A stretch of DNA of 64,000 bases, taken from RBG-13-51-18 sp963739395 (GTDB lineage: Bacteria > Chloroflexota > Dehalococcoidia > Dehalococcoidales > RBG-16-60-22). Shown piece by piece: positions 33,661 through 42,176 of this stretch. The translations under genes and the position numbers were made by a program. Location: positions 124,001-188,000 of the forward strand of contig CAVUAE010000001.1 in the NCBI GenBank assembly GCA_963739395.1, given 5' to 3'. The notes under the pieces were generated by a model that was given only the letters and a program-made list of their open reading frames with translations, made no database searches and was not told the origin of the DNA. Position 1 is the stretch's first letter; the number at the start of each line of letters is the position of its first letter.

Positions 33661-34224
33661 ATGACTCAAGAGAAAAGCCTTATCGAAATCAGGTGGCATG
33701 GACGCGGCGGGCAAGGGACGGTTACCTCGGCAGAATTGTTTGCCCAGGGTGCTATTGTCGAAGGTAAATATGCCCAGGCTTTCCCGAGCTTCGGGTCGGA
33801 GCGTCGGGGCTCCCCGTTACAGGCGTTCAACCGCGTCGATATCCGTGAACCCATCAGGATACGGGCGGACATTACCGAGCCCGATTACGTAGTTGTTAAT
33901 GACCCGAGCCTACTGGGTAAAGTTAACGTAACATCCGGTCTTAAAGAAAGTGGCTGTGTGATTGTTAATACCCGTAAAACAGCGCAGGAAATTAAGTCCG
34001 AGTTCAATATAAAAAATCCGGTAGCTACGGTCAATGCCACCAAAATAGCCCGCGAGGTGCTGGGCGTTAACATCGTCAGCACTACTATGCTCGGCGCCGT
34101 GATAAAAGTTACCGGTATCATCGATAAAAAATCGACGCATGAGTTTTTAAATAGGCGCTTCGGCAGGCTGGGAGAGCGTAATATCAAAGCCATGGAAACA
34201 GCCTATGAACAAGTAGTTGTTTAG
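33661..34224 (+). CDS. porG: 2-oxoacid:ferredoxin oxidoreductase gamma subunit
   Basis: Gamma subunit of the four-part pyruvate (2-oxoacid):ferredoxin oxidoreductase, 187 residues. The ATG at 33661 is right: ATACGGAGTG precedes it and the longer frame from 33583 reads through the tRNA. The family start IEIRWHGRGGQGTVTSAEL and FPSFGSERRGSPLQAF are present. Order of genes: porG, porD, porA, porB. Confidence 0.95.
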   Translation: MTQEKSLIEIRWHGRGGQGTVTSAELFAQGAIVEGKYAQAFPSFGSERRGSPLQAFNRVDIREPIRIRADITEPDYVVVNDPSLLGKVNVTSGLKESGCVIVNTRKTAQEIKSEFNIKNPVATVNATKIAREVLGVNIVSTTMLGAVIKVTGIIDKKSTHEFLNRRFGRLGERNIKAMETAYEQVVV

Positions 34225-34233
34225 GAGCAATAA

Positions 34234-34536
34234 ATGGCAAAATCCGAAAATGAATTGACCTGGAAAGACCTGGAAATCGGGTGTATCGTTACCGATGTGA
34301 CGGGTGAAGGCAGCGCGCGGAGGTACGAAAGCGGCACCTGGCGGTCGCAGCGCCCTACCTATGACTTTAAAAAATGCATCAAATGCGGACTCTGTGCTTT
34401 ATATTGCCCGGAAGGCTGCATCAACCAGAACAAGGACGATAATTTCGAAGCCGACCTGTTTTATTGTAAGGGCTGCGGCATCTGCGCCAGGGAATGTTGG
34501 CCGAAGGTGATTAAGATGGCCGAGGAGGTGGAGTAA
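34234..34536 (+). CDS. porD: 2-oxoacid:ferredoxin oxidoreductase delta subunit
   Basis: Ferredoxin-like delta subunit of 100 residues that carries two [4Fe-4S] clusters, CIKCGLCALYCPEGC and CKGCGICARECWPKV. The N-terminal TWRSQRPTYDFKKC is typical. It passes electrons from the TPP site to external ferredoxin. The stop overlaps the porA start by 1 nt (TAATG). Confidence 0.95.
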   Translation: MAKSENELTWKDLEIGCIVTDVTGEGSARRYESGTWRSQRPTYDFKKCIKCGLCALYCPEGCINQNKDDNFEADLFYCKGCGICARECWPKVIKMAEEVE

Positions 34537-35711
34537 TGGCAACAAGAGTTGGCCTTGAAGTCTCTATCGCCCTCGCCGACGCCGTAAAACTTTGTAATCC
34601 CGATGTAGTTGCGGCTTACCCGATTACGCCACAGACGCATATCGTTGAGCACCTTGCCGAGTTGGTAGCCAATGGTGACTTAGACGCCGAATATATACCA
34701 GTTGAATCAGAACACTCGGCGATGAGCGCCTGTCTTGGTTCGTCAGCCGCCGGCGCCCGCACTTTTACCGCTACTTCCTCCCAGGGGCTGGCTTTGATGA
34801 ACGAAGTAATGTATGTCGCTTCCGGCATGCGGCTGCCAATAATAATGGCGCTAGCAAACCGGGCTTTATCAGCGCCGCTAAGCATCTGGCCCGACCATTC
34901 AGATATGATGTCTATCCGTGATGTCGGCTGGATTCAGTTAATTGCCGACAACGGGCAGCAAGCTGTCGATAACACTATCATCGCTTTCCGCATCGGAGAA
35001 GACCCGCGGGTTTTGCTTCCAGTGATAATAAACCTGGATGGCTTCAACCTGACACATGTTATCGAACCGGTTTTCCTCCCGGAACAAGCGGAGGTAGATA
35101 AATACTTACCCAAGAACCGATTTCCTCTCCCGCTTAATCCAGATAAGCCGGTAGCCATGGGAGAGTTCGCTCCACCATTCATTTATATGGAAACCAAATG
35201 GGCACAGGAAGTGAATTTAAAGAATTCCAAGAAAGTTATCCTTCAGGCTTGGGATGAATTTGAAAGAGCATTTGGCAGAAAATACATACCCGTCGAGAAA
35301 TATCATAGCGACGGCGCTAAAGTCCTTCTTATGACCATGGGCAGCAGTGGAGAAACAGCCTCGGTTGCTATAGATGAGTTGCGTAAAGAGGGAGTCGACG
35401 TAGGACAAATTAGACTTCGACTCTGGCGTCCCTTCCCCTTTGAAGAATTACGCGAAGCCGTCAAAGACGCTGACATCCTTATGGTTATGGACCGGGCAAT
35501 TTCTTACGGCGGCCCCGGCGGACCGGTCGCTTCCGAAGTTAAAGCTGCCCTTTATGACCAAACCAAGAGACCTAAGATTGTCAGTTATGTTATCAGCCTG
35601 GGCGGTAGAGACACCACCGTTTCCGGTTTTAAGGACATTGTAAAGAAAGGTATCGAGATAGCCGCCAAAGGCAGTAAGAATGAATATGAGATTTACGGGG
35701 TGAGAGAATAA
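34536..35711 (+). CDS. porA: 2-oxoacid:ferredoxin oxidoreductase alpha subunit
   Basis: Alpha subunit of 391 residues. It reads AYPITPQTHIVEHLAE near the start and TATSSQGLALMNEVMYVASGMRLP, the pyrimidine-binding region for thiamine diphosphate. The C-terminal domain has GSSGETASVAIDELRKEG and DRAISYGGPGGP. Together with porB it forms the catalytic heterodimer. The substrate is likely pyruvate, but other 2-oxoacids are possible. Confidence 0.95.
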   Translation: MATRVGLEVSIALADAVKLCNPDVVAAYPITPQTHIVEHLAELVANGDLDAEYIPVESEHSAMSACLGSSAAGARTFTATSSQGLALMNEVMYVASGMRLPIIMALANRALSAPLSIWPDHSDMMSIRDVGWIQLIADNGQQAVDNTIIAFRIGEDPRVLLPVIINLDGFNLTHVIEPVFLPEQAEVDKYLPKNRFPLPLNPDKPVAMGEFAPPFIYMETKWAQEVNLKNSKKVILQAWDEFERAFGRKYIPVEKYHSDGAKVLLMTMGSSGETASVAIDELRKEGVDVGQIRLRLWRPFPFEELREAVKDADILMVMDRAISYGGPGGPVASEVKAALYDQTKRPKIVSYVISLGGRDTTVSGFKDIVKKGIEIAAKGSKNEYEIYGVRE

Positions 35712-36649
35712 TGGAAAAATACGCGATTTACGTACCCCGCTTAGTAAAAAAAGAAGAGAATTTCGCGCCGGGACACCGCGCCTGTATCGGCTGCGGTGAA
35801 GCGTTATCAATAAGGCAAACTTTTAAAGCCCTCGATAATAATGTTATCGTCGTTAACGCCACGGGATGCGCCGAGATTTTCGCGTCACAGCTTCCCTACA
35901 GTTCTTGGCAGTTGCCTTGGATACATACATTATTTGAGAATGCAGCAGCCGTAGCTTCCGGCATTGAGTCAGCTTACAAAGCCATGAGGCGTAAGGGCAT
36001 CAAACTGCCGGAAAATACTAAAGTCGTGGCTATTGCCGGCGATGGCGGCACCAGTGATATTGGCCTCCAGGCGCTTTCCGGTGCCTTTGAACGAGGACAT
36101 GATTTCACCTATATCTGTTACGATAATGAGGCTTATCAAAATACCGGTAACCAGAGGTCGTCAGCAACGCCTTTAGGCGCCGCGACTACCACTTCACCGA
36201 CCGGCAAGAAAAGTACCGGGCAGTTCAGCTGGAAAAAGAATATGCCGGAGATAGCTGTTGCCCATAATATACCTTATATAGCAACGGCAACTCACGGCTA
36301 TCCCTTCGACCTGATGGCTAAGGTAGCCAAAGCCGTGGCTACGCCGGGTCCGTCTTATGTTCACATACTATCCGTTTGTCCTACTGGATGGCGCAGTCCC
36401 ACCGACACGATTAACCGTCAGGCGCGTTTAGCCGTGCAGACGGGTATGTTCCCGCTTTATGAGGTGGAAAACGGCATTTATAAAATGAGTATGGATATAC
36501 CTAAACTTAGACCGATAACAGACTATATCAAAGGACAAGGCAGGTTCCGCCATTTAAGCGACGACAGCATTGCTAAAATACAACAACGCGTCGAACTAGA
36601 ATATCAAAAACTACTGGAGAAAGCGAAACATGGCAGCAAAAAAGTATAA
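35711..36649 (+). CDS. porB: 2-oxoacid:ferredoxin oxidoreductase beta subunit
   Basis: TPP-binding beta subunit of 312 residues. The N-terminal cluster ligands begin HRACIGCGEALS, and the TPP and magnesium motif is AGDGGTSDIGLQ followed by YDNEAYQNTGNQRS. The late Cys is in ILSVCPTGW. The GTG-free ATG start overlaps the porA stop by 1 nt. The end overlaps the next gene by 20 nt, tying por to the nuoE-like subunit. Confidence 0.95.
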   Translation: MEKYAIYVPRLVKKEENFAPGHRACIGCGEALSIRQTFKALDNNVIVVNATGCAEIFASQLPYSSWQLPWIHTLFENAAAVASGIESAYKAMRRKGIKLPENTKVVAIAGDGGTSDIGLQALSGAFERGHDFTYICYDNEAYQNTGNQRSSATPLGAATTTSPTGKKSTGQFSWKKNMPEIAVAHNIPYIATATHGYPFDLMAKVAKAVATPGPSYVHILSVCPTGWRSPTDTINRQARLAVQTGMFPLYEVENGIYKMSMDIPKLRPITDYIKGQGRFRHLSDDSIAKIQQRVELEYQKLLEKAKHGSKKV

Positions 36650-37091
36650 GGAAGTCCAGCAGGTACTGGAAAAATATAAGGGCGATAAGTCGGCGTTAAT
36701 TGACATCTTACATGATACACAGGCGGCGATTGGCTATCTTCCCGAAGAAGCCCTGGAAGAAATCAATAAAGGGCTAGATATCCCTTTAAGCCGTGTCTAC
36801 AGCGTTGTCACCTTTTTCAAGGCTTTCAGCCTCACACCTAGAGGACGCCACTTAATTAATGTCTGTATGGGTACTGCCTGCCATGTCCGCGGTTCGGATA
36901 AGGTACTGGCGGAAATCGAAAAAGAATTAGGCATCAAAAACGGCGAGAATACCGCCGACCTTAAGTTCACGCTGGAGACTGTTAACTGCGTAGGCGCCTG
37001 CGCTTTAGGTCCCATGGTTATCATCGGGGAAGATTATCACGGCGAGATGACCCCGGAAAAAGTCGGCGAAGTATTAAAGAATTATAGCTAG
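36630..37091 (+). CDS. nuoE: NADH dehydrogenase subunit E-like [2Fe-2S] protein
   Basis: Thioredoxin-like [2Fe-2S] protein of 153 residues, as in NuoE, HydC and HoxE. The four Cys lie in VCMGTACHVRGSDKV and NCVGACALGPM. The helical N-terminus has LHDTQAAIGYLPEEAL. It begins 20 nt before porB ends, in another frame, so it is probably expressed with the por genes. It should link the NuoF-like flavin site to electron partners. Confidence 0.93.
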   Translation: MAAKKYKEVQQVLEKYKGDKSALIDILHDTQAAIGYLPEEALEEINKGLDIPLSRVYSVVTFFKAFSLTPRGRHLINVCMGTACHVRGSDKVLAEIEKELGIKNGENTADLKFTLETVNCVGACALGPMVIIGEDYHGEMTPEKVGEVLKNYS

Positions 37092-37108
37092 CAACTGGAG
37101 GAAATCCT

Positions 37109-38791
37109 GTGGCAAAATTGAAATCCCCCGGCGATTTAGAAGCTCTTAGAAGCTCGATACTGAATAAGAGAGACTCCGATAAACCTTGCATCACGATATG
37201 TAATGGTACCGGTTGCCAGGCTTATGGCTCGAAAAGCATCGTAGCGGCTTTCCAGGATGAAGTTAAAAATCAGGGGCTGGAAGAAAAAGTCGATGTTAAA
37301 GTCATTGGCTGTCCCGGCTTTTGCGAGCGCGGTACGCTGGTCGTTATTAAACCTAAAGATATATTTTACCAAAGAGTGCGTCCCAAGGATGTGCCCGAAA
37401 TTATTACCGAGACCATCGGCAAGGGCAACGTTGTCAACCGATTGCTCTATACCGACCGTGCCACTAATGAAAAAGTCACCAAAGAAAGCGACGTGCCTTT
37501 CTATAAGCACCAGATGCGTCTCATCATCGGCAACAACGGTTTAATTGACCCGACGGTTATTGAAGATTATCTGGCTATCGGCGGATATATTGCCCTCACT
37601 AAAGCTCTGAAAATGACGCCGGAGAGCATTATCAATGAAGTTAAGAAATCGGGGCTAAGGGGTCGGGGCGGGGCAGGATTTCCTACCGGCAGTAAGTGGG
37701 AAAGCACGCGTAATGCCCATGGGGATGTAAAATATGTTATCTGCAACGCCGATGAAGGCGACCCCGGTGCTTTTATGGACCGGAGCCTTGTAGAAGGTAA
37801 TCCGCATAGCGTCCTTGAGGGAATGATTATCGGCGCTTATGCCATTGGCAGTCATGAGGGCTATATCTACATCCGTAATGAATATCCGCTGGCAGTCAAG
37901 AATATGCGCATTGCTCTAGAACAAGCAGAAACTTACGGACTCCTCGGCGACAATATTTTGGGGTCGGGATTTAATTTTAACATAAAGATTAAGCGCGGTG
38001 GTGGCGCTTTTGTCTGCGGCGAGTCTACCGCACTGATGGCATCACTGGAAGGTAAAGTAGGGGAGCCGCGCGCTAAATACATCCATACCTCGGAGCAGGG
38101 GCTCTGGGGCAAACCGAGTAACTTAAACAACGTCGAAACCTGGGCTAATGTGCCTTTAATCATCAATAAAGGCGCTGACTGGTACGCCAAAATCGGCACG
38201 GCTAACAGCAAAGGCACCAAGATATTCGCCCTGGTCGGCAACATAAGCAATACCGGTCTTGTAGAAGTTCCGATGGGAACGACGCTTAGGACCATAGTCT
38301 TTGATATCGGCGGAGGCATTCCCAAGGGACGTAAGTTTAAAGCCGTCCAAACCGGAGGTCCCAGCGGCGGCATGATTCCAGAAAGCCTGCTCGATTTGCC
38401 AGTCGATTTTGATGAATTGACCAAAGCCGGTTCGATGATGGGCTCCGGCGGCATGATTGTCATGGACGAAAAAACCTGCATGGTGGATATGGCTCGCTAC
38501 TATACCACCTTCCTCGAAGGCGAATCCTGCGGTAAATGCCTGCCCTGTCGCGAAGGATTACGGCAGATGAAATACATTCTGGACGGTATTACGGAAGGAC
38601 GGGGTAAAGAAGGGGACATTGAGCTTCTCACCGAACTATCTGCTACATTAGTCGATGCCTCACTCTGTCAGCTAGGGCAGTCCGCGCCCAATCCAGTGAT
38701 GAGCTCTATTAAACATTTCCGAGACGAATATGAAGCCCACATTAAAGAACATAAATGCCCTGCGGGCGTCTGCAATTTCGGGCAACAGTAA
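37109..38791 (+). CDS. nuoF: NADH dehydrogenase subunit F-like flavoprotein
   Basis: NADH- and FMN-binding subunit of 560 residues, in the HydB/HoxF style with an N-terminal [2Fe-2S] domain (ICNGTGCQAYG and IGCPGFCERG). FMN and NADH motifs are GLRGRGGAGFPTGSKW, CNADEGDPGAFMDR and GGGAFVCGESTALMASLEG. The [4Fe-4S] ligands are in ESCGKCLPCREG. The C-terminus is HKCPAGVCNFGQQ. It starts at GTG behind CTGGAGG. The family oxidises NADH or reduces NAD+ in bifurcating hydrogenases and complex I. Confidence 0.95.
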   Translation: MAKLKSPGDLEALRSSILNKRDSDKPCITICNGTGCQAYGSKSIVAAFQDEVKNQGLEEKVDVKVIGCPGFCERGTLVVIKPKDIFYQRVRPKDVPEIITETIGKGNVVNRLLYTDRATNEKVTKESDVPFYKHQMRLIIGNNGLIDPTVIEDYLAIGGYIALTKALKMTPESIINEVKKSGLRGRGGAGFPTGSKWESTRNAHGDVKYVICNADEGDPGAFMDRSLVEGNPHSVLEGMIIGAYAIGSHEGYIYIRNEYPLAVKNMRIALEQAETYGLLGDNILGSGFNFNIKIKRGGGAFVCGESTALMASLEGKVGEPRAKYIHTSEQGLWGKPSNLNNVETWANVPLIINKGADWYAKIGTANSKGTKIFALVGNISNTGLVEVPMGTTLRTIVFDIGGGIPKGRKFKAVQTGGPSGGMIPESLLDLPVDFDELTKAGSMMGSGGMIVMDEKTCMVDMARYYTTFLEGESCGKCLPCREGLRQMKYILDGITEGRGKEGDIELLTELSATLVDASLCQLGQSAPNPVMSSIKHFRDEYEAHIKEHKCPAGVCNFGQQ

Positions 38792-38803
38792 GGATTAGAT
38801 AAG

Positions 38804-39535
38804 ATGGTAAATATCATAATTAACGGACGACAGATAAAAACTGAAGAGGGCAAAACGATATTGGAAGCTGCCCGTAAGCATAATATTTATATCCCTACTT
38901 TATGCGCTAATGAAGCTGTTGCGCCTTACGGGGCTTGTCGACTTTGCCTCGTGGAGATAAAAACCGCTCGCGGTAGGGAAAGACTGGTTACCTCATGTAT
39001 CTATCTCGTTGAAGAAGGGTTGACCGTCCAGACTGATACCGAGCGAATTAAGAAAATACGCAAAATGTTACTAGAACTACTGCTAGCGAGATGCCCGGAC
39101 TCTGAAGAAGTCCAGAAAATGGCCCAAGAAGCTGGCGTTGCCAAGACCCGCTTCGTAGAACAGAAGGACAATAATAAATGTATCCTTTGTGCTAATTGCG
39201 CCCGTACCTGCGAAGAGGTGGTCGGCGTGGCAGCTATCAGTTTAGCCAAGCGTGGCGTTGAGAGAGAGCTTACCACACCTTTTGGTGAAGATTTGTCTGA
39301 AGCGTGTATCGGCTGCGGTTCTTGTTCCTACAGTTGTCCTACCAGCGCCATTACGATTATAGATAAAAAAGGCAAACGAACTATTAATTGGCCGCATAAT
39401 ACCATGACATTCAAACTCAGAAAATGTACCAAGTGTGGACAGTATTGGGCGCCGGAAAAACAGATTGAATATATCGCTAAATCGTCAGGCACACCATTAA
39501 GCGATTACGATGTCTGCCCCGACTGCCGGGATTAA
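38804..39535 (+). CDS. NuoG/HoxU-like Fe-S subunit
   Basis: A 243-residue Fe-S protein. The N-terminal [2Fe-2S] domain has the Cys of TLCANEAVAPYGACRLCLVE and SCIYL. The His-Cys3 cluster region is short. Two [4Fe-4S] motifs follow, CILCANCARTCEEV and CIGCGSCSYSCPTSA. An unusual tail has two further Cys pairs, CTKCGQYW and CPDCRD. It lacks the H-cluster domain of HydA and the molybdopterin domain of NuoG. It likely carries electrons between the NuoEF-like subunits and ferredoxin or Por. Confidence 0.9.
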   Translation: MVNIIINGRQIKTEEGKTILEAARKHNIYIPTLCANEAVAPYGACRLCLVEIKTARGRERLVTSCIYLVEEGLTVQTDTERIKKIRKMLLELLLARCPDSEEVQKMAQEAGVAKTRFVEQKDNNKCILCANCARTCEEVVGVAAISLAKRGVERELTTPFGEDLSEACIGCGSCSYSCPTSAITIIDKKGKRTINWPHNTMTFKLRKCTKCGQYWAPEKQIEYIAKSSGTPLSDYDVCPDCRD

Positions 39536-39561
39536 TCTAGTTTATAATTATAGAGACTTTG

Positions 39562-39586
39562 AGAGGGGCAAAAAGCCCCTCTTTTT
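39562..39586 (+). terminator. terminator of the por-nuo operon
   Basis: AGAGGGGC and GCCCCTCT form a perfect 8-bp stem around AAAAA and are followed by TTTTTG, 24 nt past the last stop. Confidence 0.92.
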
Positions 39587-39634
39587 GTATGTATATATTG
39601 CGCATAATCAATTTCTCGGCTATACTTTAGCGGG

Positions 39635-39712
39635 CGGGGTGTAGCGCAGCTGGTTTAGCGCGCAGCGTTTGGGACGCTGAGGTCGGAGGTTCAAATCCTC
39701 TCACCCCGACCA
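39635..39712 (+). tRNA. tRNA-Pro (TGG)
   Basis: Acceptor CGGGGTG/CACCCCG, A discriminator, CCA encoded. The anticodon stem CAGCG/CGCTG encloses TTTGGGA, anticodon TGG. The D arm has the usual GGTTTAG. It lies 25 nt upstream of glpX. Confidence 0.95.
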
Positions 39713-39736
39713 GTAAAAAGGAATGGTTTACATAAT

Positions 39737-40774
39737 ATGAATGAACCAAAGGGCAATAAACCGAATAGCAAGCCCATGGAACGTAATATCGCTATGGAAC
39801 TAGTGCGTGTTACCGAAGCCGCCGCTATGTCCGCGGCTCGTTATTTAGGCCAGGGCGATAAAACCATGGTTGACCAATCGGCTGTAAATGCCATGCGTAA
39901 TGTTTTGGGTTTTGTGAGGATGGATGGGATCGTAGTCATCGGAGAAGGGGAAAAAGATGAAGCGCCGATGTTGTATATCGGCGAGAAAATAGGTGACGGC
40001 TCGGAGCCCAAAGTTGATATCGCCGTTGACCCCGTGGATGGTACCACCTTGACTTCTAAAGGCTTGCCTGGCGCAATTTCCGTTGTGGCTCTTTCTGCTA
40101 GAGGCACGATGCATTGCCCGCGTAATCTTGTTTACATGAATAAGATAGTTACGGACGCTGAAGCGAAAGACGTTATCGATATCGATGCGCCGGTGGCTGA
40201 AAATATCAGGAGAGTTGCCGCTGCCAAGAATAAAAGAGTATCAGAGATTACCGTTGTCGTGCTTGACCGGCCGCGACATGAAAACCTACTAGAAGATATC
40301 CGCAAAGCTGGCGCCAGGGTAAAATTGATTTCCGATGGCGATGTTTCGGCTGCGATTGAAGCAGCCTTGCCAGAAACCGATGTAGATATGTTGATGGGTA
40401 TCGGCGGCACACCAGAAGGCGTACTTTCCGCCGCCGCGATTCGTTGTATCGGAGGGTGTATTCAATGTAAGGGCTGGCCCCGGGATGAAAAAGAAAAACA
40501 GGCTGCTATCGAAAAAGGTGAAGACCTGAATAAAGTCTATACGACAGAAGACTTAATCAGCAGCGACGATGTATTTTTTGCCGCTACCGGTGTGAGTTCT
40601 GGTGATTTATTAAAAGGGGTCCGTTATTTTAGCGGTGGAGCATTCACCCAGTCCATTGCCATGCGAGGTCGTTCCGGCACCATGCGTTGGGTAGATGCCC
40701 GTCATAATTTTGCTAAACTCGAAAAGCTCGATATGACAAGATATGTTGAAGCGCGGCGCTGGTCTCAAGAATAA
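39737..40774 (+). CDS. glpX: class II fructose-1,6-bisphosphatase
   Basis: Gluconeogenic phosphatase of 345 residues. The lithium-sensitive phosphatase motif is VDPVDGTTLTSKGLPGA, and IGEGEKDEAPMLYIGE precedes it. The later segments GIGGTPEGVLSAAAI and FFAATGVSSGDLL are typical GlpX. It fits carbon entering from pyruvate made by or fed to the por complex. It is convergent with the radical SAM gene, with 2 nt between the stops. Confidence 0.96.
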   Translation: MNEPKGNKPNSKPMERNIAMELVRVTEAAAMSAARYLGQGDKTMVDQSAVNAMRNVLGFVRMDGIVVIGEGEKDEAPMLYIGEKIGDGSEPKVDIAVDPVDGTTLTSKGLPGAISVVALSARGTMHCPRNLVYMNKIVTDAEAKDVIDIDAPVAENIRRVAAAKNKRVSEITVVVLDRPRHENLLEDIRKAGARVKLISDGDVSAAIEAALPETDVDMLMGIGGTPEGVLSAAAIRCIGGCIQCKGWPRDEKEKQAAIEKGEDLNKVYTTEDLISSDDVFFAATGVSSGDLLKGVRYFSGGAFTQSIAMRGRSGTMRWVDARHNFAKLEKLDMTRYVEARRWSQE

Positions 40775-40776
40775 GA

Positions 40777-42168
40777 CTAGATACTTCTCAAGAGCATCAA
40801 TAAACCCTTGAAATTCATTTTGATTTCGCCCCAAGTAGTGCATCGGCGTAGTCTTTGCCAAATGTACGAGGGACGTAAATAGAACCCTCGGTAAGCGCGA
40901 GCTACCCACTTCTTAAGGTCTTCGCGAGTTAGCTTATCACTTTCAAAAACAGGGCTGGTGGGATTATCTGTCCCGGCGTAAACAAATTTCTCCCAGGCAA
41001 TTTCTCCTGGATTATTACGTTTGTAAATTTCATATAATTCGGTGCCGGGAAAAGGTGTGGTCACAGAAAATTGGGCGAAGTCTACTTTCAGTTTTTTCGC
41101 AAAGTCGATGGTCTGTTGGATAGTCTGCGGAGTCTCGCCAGGAGAGCCGAGCATGAAATAGCCGACGACCGACAAACCGACTTCTTTATGAGCGCGAATC
41201 GCCACCTCGACCTGCTGAAGAGTAATGTCCTTTTGCAGGACTTTTATAATCTCGGGCGAAGCCGACTCGATGCCGTAGGCGATGGTATAACAACCGGCCT
41301 GTTTCATGTGGGCAAGCAGTTCTTTATCCACCAGATTGACGCGTGTCTCACAGGTCCAGGATATCTTCAGTTTTTTGGCGATAATTTTATCGGCGATAGC
41401 GTGAACACGTTTATTATCCACCGTGAAAGTATCATCATAAAAAGCTATTTCTCTTACGCCAAATTTTTGCTGCAGATAAACCATTTCTTCAACGACACGA
41501 TCAGGACTTTGTGCCCGGAATCTGGAGCCGAAAACAGGCTTGGAGCAGTAGGCGCAGCGATAAGGGCAGCCGCGACTGGTTACCATCGCGGCGAAAGGCA
41601 ATGCCATGCCATGGGGTGGATGGGGTTTATATTTTTGCCACGGCAGCAAGTGATAAGCCGGGTAGGGCAGGGAATTCATATCAATAATTGATTTACTCTC
41701 CGGCGTTTGGATGATCTTTTCATTAAATTTATAGCTAATACCTGCCACATTGATTAAAGGCTTATTGTTTTCAATTGCCTTTAACAATTCGATAATCGTT
41801 TCATCGCCTTCGCCTCGGACAATGACGTCAATATCGGGAGAAGAAGCTAACGTTTCTTCCGGGAGTAAAGTAACATGGGGTCCTCCCAGAATTATCTTGA
41901 GTTTGGGATTTTTTTGTTTTATATGGCGAGCAATACTTAATGCCGTGCCGATCGTTGGCGTCGTTGCTGTAATACCAACAATATCAACATCGATACTTGA
42001 ATTCGCCACGGCTTCAGGATTTAAATTCAGAGCATTAGCATCAATTAGTTTAACTGGGTAGCCGGCTTTTTCCAGAATAGCGGCAATCAAAGCCAGTCCA
42101 AGCGGAGGTTGGGGATAACGTGTGTCTTGGGGCGGATTTATCAGCGTTATTTTAAGCATATTTAACAA
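40777..42168 (-). CDS. B12-binding-domain radical SAM protein
   Basis: A 463-residue enzyme with an N-terminal cobalamin-binding-like domain (INPPQDTRYPQPPLGLALI, GGPHVTLLPEETL) and a radical SAM core with the CxxxCxxC cluster in SRGCPYRCAYCSKP. The C-terminus is basic (WQRLRRCTTWGEIKMNF). The B12 base-off DxHxxG motif is not obvious, as in many BchE/HpnJ-like members. It could act in lipid, hopanoid or cofactor modification. A glycosyltransferase gene lies 8 nt upstream. An in-frame ATG at 42156 is an alternative start. Confidence 0.88.
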   Translation of the reverse strand: MLNMLKITLINPPQDTRYPQPPLGLALIAAILEKAGYPVKLIDANALNLNPEAVANSSIDVDIVGITATTPTIGTALSIARHIKQKNPKLKIILGGPHVTLLPEETLASSPDIDVIVRGEGDETIIELLKAIENNKPLINVAGISYKFNEKIIQTPESKSIIDMNSLPYPAYHLLPWQKYKPHPPHGMALPFAAMVTSRGCPYRCAYCSKPVFGSRFRAQSPDRVVEEMVYLQQKFGVREIAFYDDTFTVDNKRVHAIADKIIAKKLKISWTCETRVNLVDKELLAHMKQAGCYTIAYGIESASPEIIKVLQKDITLQQVEVAIRAHKEVGLSVVGYFMLGSPGETPQTIQQTIDFAKKLKVDFAQFSVTTPFPGTELYEIYKRNNPGEIAWEKFVYAGTDNPTSPVFESDKLTREDLKKWVARAYRGFYLRPSYIWQRLRRCTTWGEIKMNFKGLLMLLRSI

Positions 42169-42176
42169 GGTGGTAA

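Noticed and set aside
37933..38481. Minus-strand frame of 182 codons
   Set aside because: Shadow of nuoF, which has full motif support on the plus strand.
41071..41691. Plus-strand frame of 206 codons
   Set aside because: Shadow of the radical SAM gene; no ribosome site or protein-like pattern.
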